Part shown: in pieces, positions 10,050 through 21,910 of the stretch
Position numbering within the stretch: position 1 is the stretch's first letter
Layout: every line of letters begins with the position of its first letter
NCBI GenBank assembly: GCA_025403435.1
Contig: CM046350.1
Location: 5,739,512 to 5,803,511, forward strand
Direction of reading: 5' to 3'
From: Artocarpus heterophyllus
Taxonomy: Eukaryota; Streptophyta; Magnoliopsida; Rosales; Moraceae
DNA: 64,000 nucleotides
Notes under the pieces: model-generated
What the model was told of the DNA's origin: nothing
What the model saw: the letters and a program-made list of their open reading frames with translations, nothing else
Database searches by the model: none
Made by a program: the position numbers and the translations under genes

Positions 10050-13000
10050 ACAGTAAGAAGCGCTAAGGAGAGATCAGATTTTTATGTTTGATAATTTAGG
10101 GTATTTAAGTATTTACGAAGAAATTAGCTAGCATCCCTCGAGAAAATATTATATGTTCATTCTCAATCAGTTCCCATAAGAGGCGTCTATACCAGTAGAG
10201 CTTAGTATTGGAGGTGGATGACAAACTTTTTCTTCTTCTTCTTCTTTCCCCTTAGATGTTACTATTAAATAAATGCAATTGCCCTTTAATTCTCAGCGAG
10301 TAATTAAAGATTTGAGACCAATTATATATACATATAAAGTTATAGAAAAGTTTACATGTTTTGTTAAATAAAAATGATGTCAATTTTGAAGTTAGAGATT
10401 AAATTTATTTCTTTTAAGAAGAGATAAATGATCAATATATTTGTTAGACGTGTCATAATCGTGTGAATAGTTTATAATTGTGTCAATCTTATGCAACATA
10501 CTATTTAAAAGGAGTTATGCAAGTTACTCGCGTCAATCCATGTAATAAACGAGTCGATTTGACATTTTTCTGATATGTTTAATGAAGAAGTGGACATCAT
10601 CATCATCTGCAGACAAATCCAGATCCTGTTTCATCATTAGCTTAGCTAAAGTGGAATAGTATGACTGGCTTTCCGGAAAATGAGACGGCTTTATCGATAT
10701 GAGAAAGATGCGCTCAAAAAGACCTCCTAAACCCCCCTGCCAATTGAGTTAGAGTCTAAATTTGTTGTTGAAGTTGCTAACAGATCATATTTAGGTTGAT
10801 ATATTCTACAGCAACTAAAAACTGGTTGATACGAACACAATCTATTAAACTAAATCGTCACCCTTGCAAAGTAATGTGTAGTAGTTCTTTTAGTTGCCCA
10901 TACTATTTTTTCGTGGGGTGTCAAAACAGATGCTATTTTATTTCAAACTCAAATCATCAATTAGTACAAGAATAGAAAAGAGCAACATCTGTTTCATACA
11001 AATCAGAATAGGGTACTATATTGCGACACTTGAGATAAACGTGTTTTTTCGAATGCAAAAATATGTAGCAAAATTTAGTGCATGGTTTGGGGATATGTTT
11101 GTTGGGGATTGTAATCATCCAACTTTATTTTCACCACTACATCTAGGGATTTTTCTATTTGGTACATTTTTTTAATCATGACCTCCTAGCCAAAAAAAGA
11201 AAAAGATATTTATATCATGCCATTACTTCATTTTTAAAAGATAATAATAATAATAATTACACTAAAAAAAGACAATTAAGTATGCATTGATTATAATTGG
11301 TCCAATACAAGGGTACATAGGAACTGCGGTCCAACAGTACATCACATGGCAAGAGATGGGATATTTCATAAACAGACAGTTTGACAGCTATAATTCTAAT
11401 GGGTGGCAATTCACAGCTTTTTTTGGTCTCTTTCAAAAGAATCAGCAAAGGATTTCGTTTTTGTGGACTGTAAGATTTGATAGAAATAAAATAATCATAA
11501 AATGCCGCATCTGTGATCTGTTGCTGCAACCCTTAGAGAGGACAATAATATGGCTTCATTTGGTGCACTTAATTTTCGGATTGAATTGAATTGAAATTTT
11601 TTGAATAATAAATAAATTTGAAATACCAAATTGTCTTCAAATATAGAGGTTTTTTTATAATCAATTTGAAGACCAAAACAAATAAATTTTTATTTAAAAG
11701 TGAGACTAACAATCATTTAAGTTTACAATTCATAAGAACTTGGATCCCCTGTCCTAGCAGTTCTCTCTATTAGTTGGATTTTAATAATAAGTGTATGAGG
11801 TGGCAGTTATCTATTTGTTAGACAAAATTATAGACATACCAAATTGTGAATAGGACGAAAGATCGAAGCTCGATCCATAATCCACAAAATAAGACATATT
11901 ACAATTAAAACGATCACACATTAAGATAAGATTTCTATACTGTTTGATAATAAAATTATATTAATTGTTATAGAACGGATTACAATTATCTCAACGGGAG
12001 GTTTGATGTTTTGAAAGGATTGCAAGATAGTGTCATCGTCAAATAAATTAACGAAATTAAATTGTCATCTGTTTATCCCCTTTTGATGTTCAATCGATCC
12101 TTATACGATGTTCATAATGTTTCTCTGTGCAATTCCTAAAGCACTTCAAGAATAGTTCCAATCGGACCATGACGTAATTATCATGAGATATATGGGCATA
12201 CTAACACAAAAATCGAATTCTATTTTATATTACATATTTAACCTGCGACATGACAGCAAAGTCTAATAAAACTTTTCTAAGAAAAAAATAAGTAAATCAT
12301 AAACGTCATAAGAAATTAAAAAAAAAATTAGACAACATCCATGCAACTTATTATGCTTGTATTATGCCATAATTGTGTCATGCTCTTGATGTGTTTGTGC
12401 TTCAAATTTGGATGAATTAAAAGAATACCACTTTTATAGACAATACAAGTTTATGTCCAAAGTTCATCGTCAAGGTTAGTCCATTTAGCATGTCATGCTC
12501 GTGCCCGTCCAATAGGCAGGACTCATTCCATTTTTCACAACACAAAGTACCAACGCCGTAACAAAATTTATTGAACTTAGTTCTCTCCTTATCCAACTAG
12601 ATGGGATTTATGTCCCATGGACATATGTGCCAGCAGCAAGCATAATGCCGTAATCCTAAACTTTTTTAAATATGCATGGATGGATGTATGTATGTTTGTT
12701 GTAATTTAAAAGAAAAAAAGAATGTTAATTCTTATTATTGTTAATACTTATAAATACAGTAATACTAATTTTTGTCATTGATATTATACACTTAAGAAGT
12801 AGTGTTTATAAGTTCAAAAAAGAAGAAGCTGTAATTATAAGTTTTAAAAGTAATAATAATCATTTTGATATTATAGTATAATATTATGTTTTCAATTTAT
12901 AAACAGTAGAGAAAATTTGTTAACACACATTGCATATATAAATTCCCTTTTTTTATTTGAATTTATTTGGATATTTTATTTAAGCATTGAACTTAATGTC

Positions 13001-13960
13001 AGTCCGGAAAATTTTATACGGTAGGTCCTCAAACATTATTCTATTATAACAACAATTCATGAGATAATATCAAATAAAATTATTTTTTTTTACAACCATT
13101 CTATGTTTTTTTTTTAAGTATTGTAACTATTTGTATTTTTAAAAAGTCTTCAGCCAATTCCTTTTTTTTTTCATAAGATATTATATAAATGGATCCTAAA
13201 GATAGAACTACAAATAAAGTGTCATTAATTTCTTGAAATAAAACAAAAAAACCAATAGATTTTTTTCTAGCAAAGAAAAAACGAAACTAAAATGATGATA
13301 TAAAAAAGGTGTTAATATAGTATAATATATTATAAATTTGATTTTATATATTATATGAGTTCATTGATATTATATATTACATGACTTTGTTAACATATAG
13401 ACCTTTTAAAATTGAAAGATGACAAAGCAAAGTTATAAGATGTCAAAAAAGACATGAGCCATGTGGATAAATTTAAACCATTGTAGTTATCTAAGTAAAA
13501 AAGAAAAAAAACAATTTTAAATTTTTAGATTGGTTTAAAAGTTGGTGGAAGAACAAAAATCATTCTCACTTTTATAGAGAATAGATACTTCTATACACTC
13601 TATATGACCCTTGTAATTGCACTTGACGCCTTGCATAGAAATATCTCTGGCCATGCATTAAATGAGAAATTTTATAGATTAAAAAGGCATAACAAATCCT
13701 AGGTCTTTTATTTTTTCCTTCTTCTATTCTCATATTCATCCCAAAGTTTTGATAAGTCTTTAAACTGAAGATGAAGACTGTTAGAGATTTCTCTTTTCGG
13801 TGGGATTATTTTTTCATCTCTTCTCAATACATAATTCATCCCAAATTTTTTATAATCCTTCCGGTGAAGACGGTGATCCTTAGAGATTTCTCTTTTCGGT
13901 CGGACTATTTATTTCTTTTTATTATTATTATTTTGTAGTTTTAGTGTTTTCATAATAAAA
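10050..13960. other. Intergenic, AT-rich
   Basis: Apart from the duplicated segment at 11032-11450, I see only AT-rich sequence with homopolymer runs, and no supportable gene. Confidence 0.5.
11032..11450. repeat. Diverged duplication, copy 2
   Basis: Counterpart of 8868-9275, about 2.2 kb away in the same orientation. No germin-like coding remnant is visible beside it, so if the duplication once included a second gene, that part is gone. Confidence 0.6.

Positions 13961-13962
<2 letters not shown>

Positions 13963-13992
<30 letters not shown>
13963..13992. repeat. (AT)n microsatellite
   Basis: About 15 AT units, flanked by inverted AAAGAAT and ATTCTTT, so the whole block is palindromic. 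Confidence 0.95.
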
Positions 13993-13994
<2 letters not shown>

Positions 13995-14377
13995 TTTTAA
14001 ACAACAGTTTTTAAGTGGTGCATTAAGATCTTAATTTGGTTGTGATAACTTTTTTAGTTTTTTTTGGGTGTTCTGTGTGGTTTTTTCTTAGTTTTGCGGC
14101 TTAGAAATTGAAGATTTTAGACGAGCGAATATCCATATTGACAACATGTTTATTATTGTATCACTAGAAAGAACCAACAAAAAGGGCAAAGGGTATTTTA
14201 AAAAATAAGATTTATTTCTTGTGAACCTCAATTTTATCTCCTTAGTCCTTCCAATAGAAAAGAGTGCACACAAAAACCTATGTTAGTTATATAATTATAT
14301 CTCTTATTTTTAACTATTTTTAATTTGTTCGTCTATTTTTAAAAACTATAGAGGCATCTTTTAAGTTTAAAACACTA

Positions 14378-14877
14378 GGTGAAGTTTGGTTTGATGGAAT
14401 GAAAAAATTAGAAATAAGAATAAGAATACAATGGAATGAGAATAGAAATGGATTGAATGGTATATTCACATTCTTTTATGGATTGAATGGTATATTCATA
14501 TTCTTTTGTTTAGTTAAAAATTGGAATAAATTATTGGAATTACAATTATTATGTTTGGTTAGTCATTAGAAAAAATGAAATAGTATTTGTTTTATCATAA
14601 ATTCCCTTTCATTTAATCATTAATGGATTAGTAATTAATGTAATTTTAGAATATTGGGAGGGATTATTTAAGGATAAAGAATTTTAATTAATATCAATTG
14701 TGAAATGGAATCATTCAATTGGTTTACTTTTGGAATTGTCATTGAACATTTTGGTGGAATAGCAATTCCATCAGGATTCCTATTCTTATGACTATTTGTC
14801 AAACCAAATGTAAGAATGTATAGATTTTAGGAATTGTAATTCCATTCCGATGGTCTTTCCATCAAATCAAAGGCACC
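14378..14877. mobile_element. MITE with ~25-bp terminal inverted repeats
   Basis: The left end AGGTGAAGTTTGGTTTGATGG is imperfectly inverted at the right end (CCATCAAATCAAAGGCACC). The ~500-bp interior is AT-rich and non-coding, with GGAATGAGAATAG-type strings also inverted internally. No clear TSD was identified. Confidence 0.6.
14448..14507. repeat. 30-bp tandem duplication inside the MITE
   Basis: ATGGATTGAATGGTATATTC plus ten bases occurs at 14448-14477 and 14478-14507 with one C/T difference. Confidence 0.9.
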
Positions 14878-14883
14878 ATTTCA

Positions 14884-15640
14884 ATTCCATCTTTATGAAT
14901 TAAAAAAATTAGACAAAATAATATAACTACCTTTAAAAATATTTTATAAATCTACATCATAGAAAAAATTCTTAAAAAAAAACATCTTATGTTCAAAAAA
15001 ATATCTCAAGTTTCATTTTTTTAATGTAATTTAAAAAAAATTCTCAAGAAGATAAATATTTTTCATAATCAAATTTGATCTAATCAAGCTTATTTTTATC
15101 TTGTTTTTGTATTATTTAATCCAAAAAATTTATGAGTGATAAAATTGAAATAAGTTTTTTAAATTTAAAAAAAGTACAAGAAATAATTAAAACTCTTCAT
15201 GTTAAAATTGGATACCCCAACAACCTTCATGTTTCCGGTAAAAATAATGACTTGAAATCATTTGTCATATCAATCTCAATATTTTTAAGAAATTTTTCAT
15301 TGTAATATTTGTTTCAGTTGAATAAAATCGCCATCATTGATTAAAAATGCATAATAAAAGCAATAACAAAACAAAACACAAAACACATCCATTTTAAACA
15401 CAAAACATAGAACATGTTTTTTTTTGTTTTAAGGATGAAGAAGGGAAAAAAAAAAAAAAACATAAGCACACAGATCAAAATATAAATGTGTGACCCGACA
15501 GAGACCCCAATTTAATCATACATTTTCGGGGCGGGTTACCGTTTCGCAGCCGGCCCACCAAATCTAGAAAACGCATCTGAACTTGAGAAGAAATAGTACA
15601 AGTAAGAACTCAAAACTCCTCGGCTCAACTCAACTGAACT
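14884..15640. other. Intergenic, AT-rich
   Basis: A and T homopolymers only. Nothing recognisable. Confidence 0.5.
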
Positions 15641-16645
15641 GAAACTAAAAGGGTCTCCTCCAACACCGAAAAAGTTCAAAATCCCCAATTCCTAATCCGT
15701 CACCTTTCGCCGGAGCTAGACGAGCAGCCGCCGATAGTGGCCGTCGTTATGGAAGGTTGGTCCAAATCAGTGATTTTAGTTCCTTTGTTCACTTTTTTCC
15801 CCGTTTAAATGTTCCAAGATTCAAACTTTTGAATCGCTAGTTGGGGCTTCAATCGAACGTCAATGGTTGATTGATTTATTTGTTTGTTTGTTTTTTTTTC
15901 CCTTTTTTGCTGTGTGCTTTGCTTTTCTTGTTCGATGAAAGTCCTCAGATGCCATTTCCGTAGTTTTTTGTTTCTATGTCATGTAAATGTTTCCTTGTTG
16001 ACAGACCCCTTTAATATCTGATTAGATGGGTTTGTACTTACATGAAATCCATATTTATACTAATATATTTTGCCCCCTTTTTTTTTTTAATTTTAGAGGA
16101 AGTGAGTATACGTTGTCATCAAGAAGCTCAATAAAATCCTGAAGCTAAACAGGTGTGGTCGTGCGGGAACTTTTTTAAGTTTGGTAAGTGGTCCTCGTTT
16201 CATTTTCTTAATGCAGATTCTCCATGATGTTCATATAGTTTGAGAACTGCTCATTGGTCATATGTTTAATGTAGGTTTTTTTTTTTTTTTGGTCAACTTT
16301 ACCAACTGAAACTTTTTAGCAAAAGAAACCTTACCACCCCATTAACTTCCCAAGTTTGACGACTAACAATCTGTACTTTCCGACTGAAAAAGTAGATAGA
16401 TACTTAAAATTTAGTACCTTAGCTTCGAGTCTAGCTAAATCATGGAAACTAGTGTACTTTCTTTGGGGAGAAGTCTCCAAGCTTATAATTTGACTCCATT
16501 AGTTAGAATGTCCTTGTACGGAAATTCGCAGGCTGGCAATTCTAAGCTGGTTCCTTTCAAAGCTGCAAGCCTAAGTAATGTATTCGCTTGCAGCCTAATC
16601 CCCTTTAGTCACAATCTGCTTTTTACAAGCCTTTTGTGGCTTTAG
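15641..16645 (+). other. Possible transcription-start region of an unidentified gene (weak)
   Basis: Around 15660-15750 the sequence turns GC-richer (CTTTCGCCGGAGCTAGACGA, GCAGCCGCCGATAGTGG) and leads to an ATGGAAG|GTTGGT at ~15749, which looks like a plant 5' UTR with a short first coding exon and a donor site. A pyrimidine-AG acceptor occurs near 16095, but joining them gives only a dozen codons before a stop. A 67-codon frame at 16442-16645 matches nothing I know. This could be a non-coding transcript or a decayed gene. Confidence 0.22.
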
Positions 16646-17890
16646 ATAAGAAGCTGTAAAGAATAAACATAAAGACATTAACATGCAGATGTTTATGTTA
16701 TCATTCACGAGCTTATTCCACCCACTTTTTAAGAGTTTTCCTTTGGTCCTTTACTTCCATCGGTCCTTTCTTATTCTTCAAAAAACTAGGTTCTGACTTT
16801 GTATTTAAGCAAGCTTCTGTTACACTTCTGAGTTGGATAACAACCATGAAAGTGGTGAATATGCATGATATTTAATGACATGAAACCTTCATAGCCCATT
16901 TAATATTGTTTTTAAAATAGGTGAAAATATTTTTGTTTTGAAAGATGAGATTTTTTTGAGAATTATACTTAGAGTGTTTTTAAAATTTTTATCTCAAAAA
17001 ATGTAAAAAATATTTCTAAAAATTCTGAAAATGAAATCAAAGGAGGCCTTATACTAACTGTGCTCTTTCTTCTTTTTTTTTAGTCATTATTTAAATTGGA
17101 AGTTTAGGCCTCGATAAAACATTAAAATTCATAACGGGCTTAATTGCGGTGGGGTGTGATTAATGGAAGATTAAATGATCTGATACTTATTCATATACTA
17201 ATCTAACTCCAAATTCTGAAACCCACATCTCAGGTCCCTGGAAAGAGAGACATTATGACAATTACAGTTTTCTGGGTAGGTTTGTTATTTCTGTAGGGCA
17301 TATTATAGTTTAATTGCAATAAAGGCGAATGATCTACCAGAGTCGGTCGACTGGTGGGTCCAGCTTTCGAAAATATTAAATTGTTGCAAAAAGTAGTTTC
17401 CGACTAGAAAGCATTTAAAAAAGGAAACCCCACCCTAGAAGTGGCATTAGCCTAATCATGCAATAGTTGTTGGTTCTGTATGGAAAAAAAGGGTCTTACA
17501 ATACTTTCCTATTAAAAAAAAAAGTCAAAAAATAGTTTCAAAATTGCATCTCTTATGAGAATAATGTCGATTAGAAGACATAATTTGATCAAGAGCGCCT
17601 CTGTTTAACTCTATGGGGTTAAAATTTGATTACTTATAAAATAATGGGTCTTAAACCAAAAAGTACACAATATATTAGACTGAGATTTTTTGTTTTATGA
17701 GTGGAAGGGTTTTAACTAATAAGGATGAAGTATTTTTCTTCAATCAGTATCGGTTGGAGCGCCATTTGTATATGTTATTTTAGTGAGAGGTGATAACAGA
17801 GAAAAAAGCATGAACAAGCACATACAAGGTCCTAGTTTGAACAATGGCCACAAATTTATAATGACCAATCGCATCCAAGAAAAACACTAA
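16646..17890. other. Intergenic
   Basis: AT-rich with no gene or repeat I can support. Confidence 0.5.
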
Positions 17891-18386
17891 GGGTCCGTTT
17901 GGTAAATGGATTCGAATTAGTGATTTAATTTGAGTTAGTGTGATTTGAATTAGGATTTGAATTAGTGATTTGAATTATTATTCGAATTGACGTTTGAATG
18001 TGCATTTAAGTTTTAATCTGAGTGAGTATGGAATAAAATTGAAATTTGTGTTTGGAGAGATAGTGAAAATAGTTTTTGATTTATTAATAAATCTAATAAA
18101 ATCTTAAGAGAGAAAAAATCATCTCAATTGGATATCAAATGGAGAAGTTATGATTTTTTTTCCTCAAATATAGGAGAGAGAATTTTAGTTTTTACTGTAA
18201 CAAAAATATCCGAGTATCAAAAGTTTAAAGAAATGAGAATTCTGAAAACTTGGATTCTTGATATTCAAATGATTTGGATTTTAAGAGAAACAACATGTAT
18301 ATCAAGGATTCTTGATACTTAAAGTTAAATTTAAGTCAATTGAATTTAAAAAATACATAAATCAAATATACTCTAAATGTCAAAGT
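17891..18386. mobile_element. MITE family 2, copy 1
   Basis: Starts GGGTCCGTTTGGTAAATGG. Its interior (GAATTGACGTTTGAATGTGCA, GGAATAAAATTGAAATTTG, TTTTTGATTTATTAATAAATC) is shared in order with the copy at 63463-63985. Non-coding. The right boundary is approximate. Confidence 0.7.
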
Positions 18387-20125
18387 CCTATTCTATAAGA
18401 GTCTCTACAATTTCGCGAAAAAACAACCTAAAGAAAGAAAAAAAAAAGTAAAAGAAGATAATTTCTTCTCATTTTTGGGAAGAGCCACAAGGTCACGACA
18501 CAAGTTTGTCACTGACCCAAGAGGTCTTATTGCAGTCAAAAGCATCCCCAGGTGAGCTCTAGACCCTGCCTTGTTAAAAAACTGAGCTCACTGTGTCAAA
18601 AAAATTTGCTTAACAAGGATAGATGGATGTGACTAATATGGAAAGCGGTGGGTTCAAAGAAATGAAGGTGAGGAAATGTTGGATTCATGAACATAAGGCT
18701 GAGTTGGTTGGGGCACATTAAAGGAGAAGTGGGCATGTGTTTTCAGGCAGAGAAACAGAGCCCAAAACAGTCATCACCCTCCCTCAGTGCAATTCCCTGA
18801 CACTACCTGCCAAGTGCCAACCCTTGAGGAAAGAAAAGAAAAAAAAGAAAGAGAAAGGTGCTTTCAAGTGCAACCAAACAAACCAATGCCTCCCTATGAC
18901 CAATGGTTTTTTCCTTGCCCCCTGGCTTGACATCATCACTTACACTTGTCTTAATGTGTCCTTCCACCTCCAGCCCCCCTTCGCAATTCCTATGAAAAAA
19001 TATATAATATATATAATATTATATGAGGGTAATGTGTTAAACTTTTTGCTTTTCATTTAAAGCAAATATCTTTCCAAGAAAATGAAAATAAAAAGGAAAA
19101 TGAGAGAGAGAGAGACAGAGATTGTGGTTTGAAGGAGGAAGAGGCTAAAGTCGTCATATTCATAGAGTACGTTCGACGGGTGGTGAATTTTGCTGCTGTA
19201 AAAGAGTTTAATAGACACTTGAAAGAAACTGTGAACAAATTGTAATACGAGAAAGAAAATCAAATCATGCAATCAAGCCTGTTGATTCAACATGCGACCA
19301 ATAAATTTCTTGCAAAACTAATTGTCATTCTAAGTTTATCTTCTTTTTTTTTTGAGAGGTTTCAAGTCGGTTATAGTGATTTGACAGCAGACTAGCTGCT
19401 GTCCCCAATGTTCAAAGACTCTTGTAGAACTGGTTCTTAACCGTGACCTACAACGGAATCTGGTGAAGGTAAATACATCTGTATAACACTGCCATAACTC
19501 ATTATTTGTTTTTCTCTCTCTTCCTTTTTGTTTTTTATTTTATATATATTTATATATTTTTTGGTGGCAGTAAGGAGGGCTGCCCGAAATTTTGACAGCA
19601 AGTAAGATGTTGTATGGTTTAACCACGATAAATAACGAAACGAAAAAAGTGTAAAAGAGAGATTAAAAAAGCATCAATCCGTACCACAAAGCAGAACTGA
19701 GTTGCTCTTATTGGCCTCTTGTGTCTCTCAATAAGAGCAAGACATGTACAGACTTTCTCTTACTGACTCACGCCAAGCGTCAGTAGCCTCACTCGCATTA
19801 CAGACAAAAGAGATTTGCTATACCCATTACTACTACAAAACTTCTTTGCCTTCATTTTCACTTGTTCAATTTCAAACGGCACCTATATTTATTTATTTTT
19901 TCATTTTTTTCCTTTTTGCGGGGATCTATATATGATGTGGAGACATCAACATGAGAGGTGCACAGTAGTGACCCATATTTGAGATTTTCAATCTTGTTCT
20001 TTGCTTTCCTCATTTATTTATGAATTTTCGTAAAAATTTCAGAGACAAGGGCAGCAACACAGGGCGCTGCAGAAAAGAAGCAGTAGCATCAGAGATGCAG
20101 TCATAATAAGAGCAGACCACTCAGA
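18387..20125. other. Upstream region of the GRF gene
   Basis: About 1.7 kb of non-coding DNA with scattered CT/GA tracts (for example GAGAGAGAGAGACAGAG near 19100). I see no separate gene. It probably contains distal GRF regulatory sequence. Confidence 0.4.
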
Positions 20126-20200
20126 AGAGAGAGAGAGAGAGGAGAGAAGGGTTGGGTTGGGTTGGGTTGGGTTGTGTTGTGGCACCGGGGTCATATAAGG
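20126..20200 (+). promoter_or_regulatory. Putative GRF core promoter: GA tract, GGGTT repeats, TATA-like box
   Basis: A GAGAGAGA tract at ~20126-20142 (a BPC/GAGA-factor type site) is followed by five to six GGGTT units at 20149-20174 and a TATA-like ATATAAG at ~20193. This places transcription start about 190 nt before the ATG at 20419, typical for a plant 5' UTR. Inferred from position and motif only. Confidence 0.45.
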
Positions 20201-20418
20201 GGCTGTAAGTTTTATCCGAGCACAGAAGAATCTGCATCCCAATGATCTTTTGCAAAGGCACCCTCCAAAACAAACCTATGAGCCCAAGTAGAACAAACCT
20301 GCTTGCGTTCTTACTGTCCCTGAAATCTTCTTAAGCTTTTCTTCTTTCTTGTTCTTGTTGTTCTTCTTGTTATTTTTTTTCTCTTCCGTTATCTTTTCCT
20401 TCTTTGTCTTTTCTGAAA

Positions 20419-21910
20419 ATGATAAGTGCAAATTCAAGTGCAAGAAACAGGTCTCCTTTCACTGCAACTCAGTGGCAAGAGCTAGAACACCAAGCTCTTA
20501 TCTTCAAATACATGGTCTCAGGAGTGCCAATCCCACCCGATCTCATATATTCTGTCAAAAGAAGCTTGGACTCCTCATTCTCTTCAAGACTCTTCACTCA
20601 CCATCCTAGTAAGCATCCATGTTTCTATTTCTTTCTTTCTTTATTTAGCTCTTTAGTTTTATTTAATCTTTATTTATTTTTTTTAAAAAAAAGTAATCTT
20701 CTTTTTACTGAAAACAGTAATCTTTGTTTCTATATATCTGTGACAAAAATAAAAACTTGGGATCTGAATCTTATTATGCCCCTGTGGTTTCAGCAGCTGG
20801 GTGGGGATGTTTTGAAATGGGTTTTGGCAGAAAAGTTGACCCAGAGCCTGGAAGGTGCAGAAGAACAGATGGGAAAAAATGGAGGTGCTCAAAAGAAGCA
20901 TACCCCGATTCCAAGTACTGTGAGAGACATATGCATCGAGGCAGAAACCGTTCAAGAAAGCCTGTGGAAGTTTCTTCATCATCTGCATCCATAACAACAG
21001 CTACTAGCAATACTACTGCTACTACTACAATCACCAACCCTTCACCAGTCATGTCATCTGTCAACAGAGATCTTTCTAGTACCACTCCAACAATCTCTTC
21101 CTACTCTCATCTACCTTCATCAATGATGTCCGAGTCACTTTCCCACCATCCTTCTCACCACAATCCCTCCCTTTATCCCTTTGCTTACCCTCACTCTTCA
21201 CCTTCTAGACCTCCTGATTATGGTCTGTCAACTCAAAACAGCAGTAACACCAGCATCACGAATCCATATTTCTGTCTGAAATCAGAATCTTATAGTACTC
21301 AGTCTGATAAAGATTACAGGTTAGTGTTTTTAAACTCAAACTACTTGTTAAAATTCTTTGCTGGGCTTTTCTTTTTCATTGGAGCTATTTTGTTTTTATA
21401 GGTATTTTCATGGCACAAAGGAAAGTATGGACGAGTTAGCTTTCTTTCCAGAGTCCTCGGGAAATGTAAGAAACTTTCCTGAGCCATGTCATTCTCTGAT
21501 GAGTTTCTATCGAAGCTACTCTCAACCGCAGTTCCAAGGCCTCGCAGACAATTCCAAAGAACCCATGAAGCAGTCATCCGAGGATCAGCAACATTGTTTC
21601 ATCTTGGGCACTGATTTCAAATCAGAAAGAGCAAGTGAAAATGCTGTGAAAGAAGCTGAAACCCAAAAGCCACTCCATCACTTCTTTGGAGAATGGCCAC
21701 CAAAGAACACAGCTGCAGATTCCTGGCTTGATCTTGCTTCCAATTCCAGAGTACCCAATGGTAATATCATTTTTTTCCAACTTAATACTGATATTTTCTT
21801 TATTATTTTCAATCATTTGACTTCACTTTCTTTTTTTCACTTCTTTAATTTGAAATTTTCATTTCTTTTATTTTTATTTCTGTTTTTATTTTCTGTGGGC
21901 AGATGGTTAA
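20419..21910 (+). CDS. GRF: Growth-regulating factor (GRF) transcription factor, GRF5/6-like, four exons
   Basis: Exons are 20419-20608, 20794-21319, 21402-21760 and 21903-21910, all with GT-AG introns and matching phases. They give about 360 residues, ending in the last tiny exon with Asp-Gly-stop. The start is the ATG of [14 protein letters not shown]. Residues ~13-48 form the QLQ domain ([20 protein letters not shown]), which binds GIF coactivators. Residues ~67-110 form the WRC domain, with nuclear targeting and a C-X9-C-X10-C-X2-H zinc motif at Cys85, Cys95, Cys106 and His109. A Ser/Thr/Pro-rich tail follows, including [10 protein letters not shown] and [11 protein letters not shown]...[11 protein letters not shown]. 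GRFs act in the nucleus to promote cell proliferation in leaves and meristems. A miR396 site lies in exon 2. Exon 2 has a CAGCAG tandem acceptor, so 20797 is an alternative start that drops one Ala. The 3' UTR probably runs to ~22130 or beyond. Assignment to the GRF family is very firm; the subgroup is from tail similarity. Confidence 0.95.
20949..20969 (+). promoter_or_regulatory. miR396 target site in the GRF WRC exon
   Basis: CGTTCAAGAAAGCCTGTGGA plus A is the canonical plant GRF site, complementary to miR396 with the familiar one-base bulge. It encodes the Arg-Ser-Arg-Lys-Pro-Val-Glu stretch at the end of WRC. The gene is therefore expected to be repressed post-transcriptionally in mature tissue. 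Confidence 0.95.

Noticed and set aside
11257..11589. 90-100-codon frames on both strands
   Set aside because: They lie in the duplicated non-coding segment. The composition is AT-rich and no family resemblance is seen.
18737..19060. 107-codon plus-strand frame upstream of GRF
   Set aside because: Low-complexity lysine run and no recognisable domain. Likely chance in the GRF upstream region.
20404..20418. Upstream non-ATG extension of the GRF protein
   Set aside because: The first ATG at 20419 gives the normal MIS...NRSPFT start of the family. The upstream codons are pyrimidine-rich leader.
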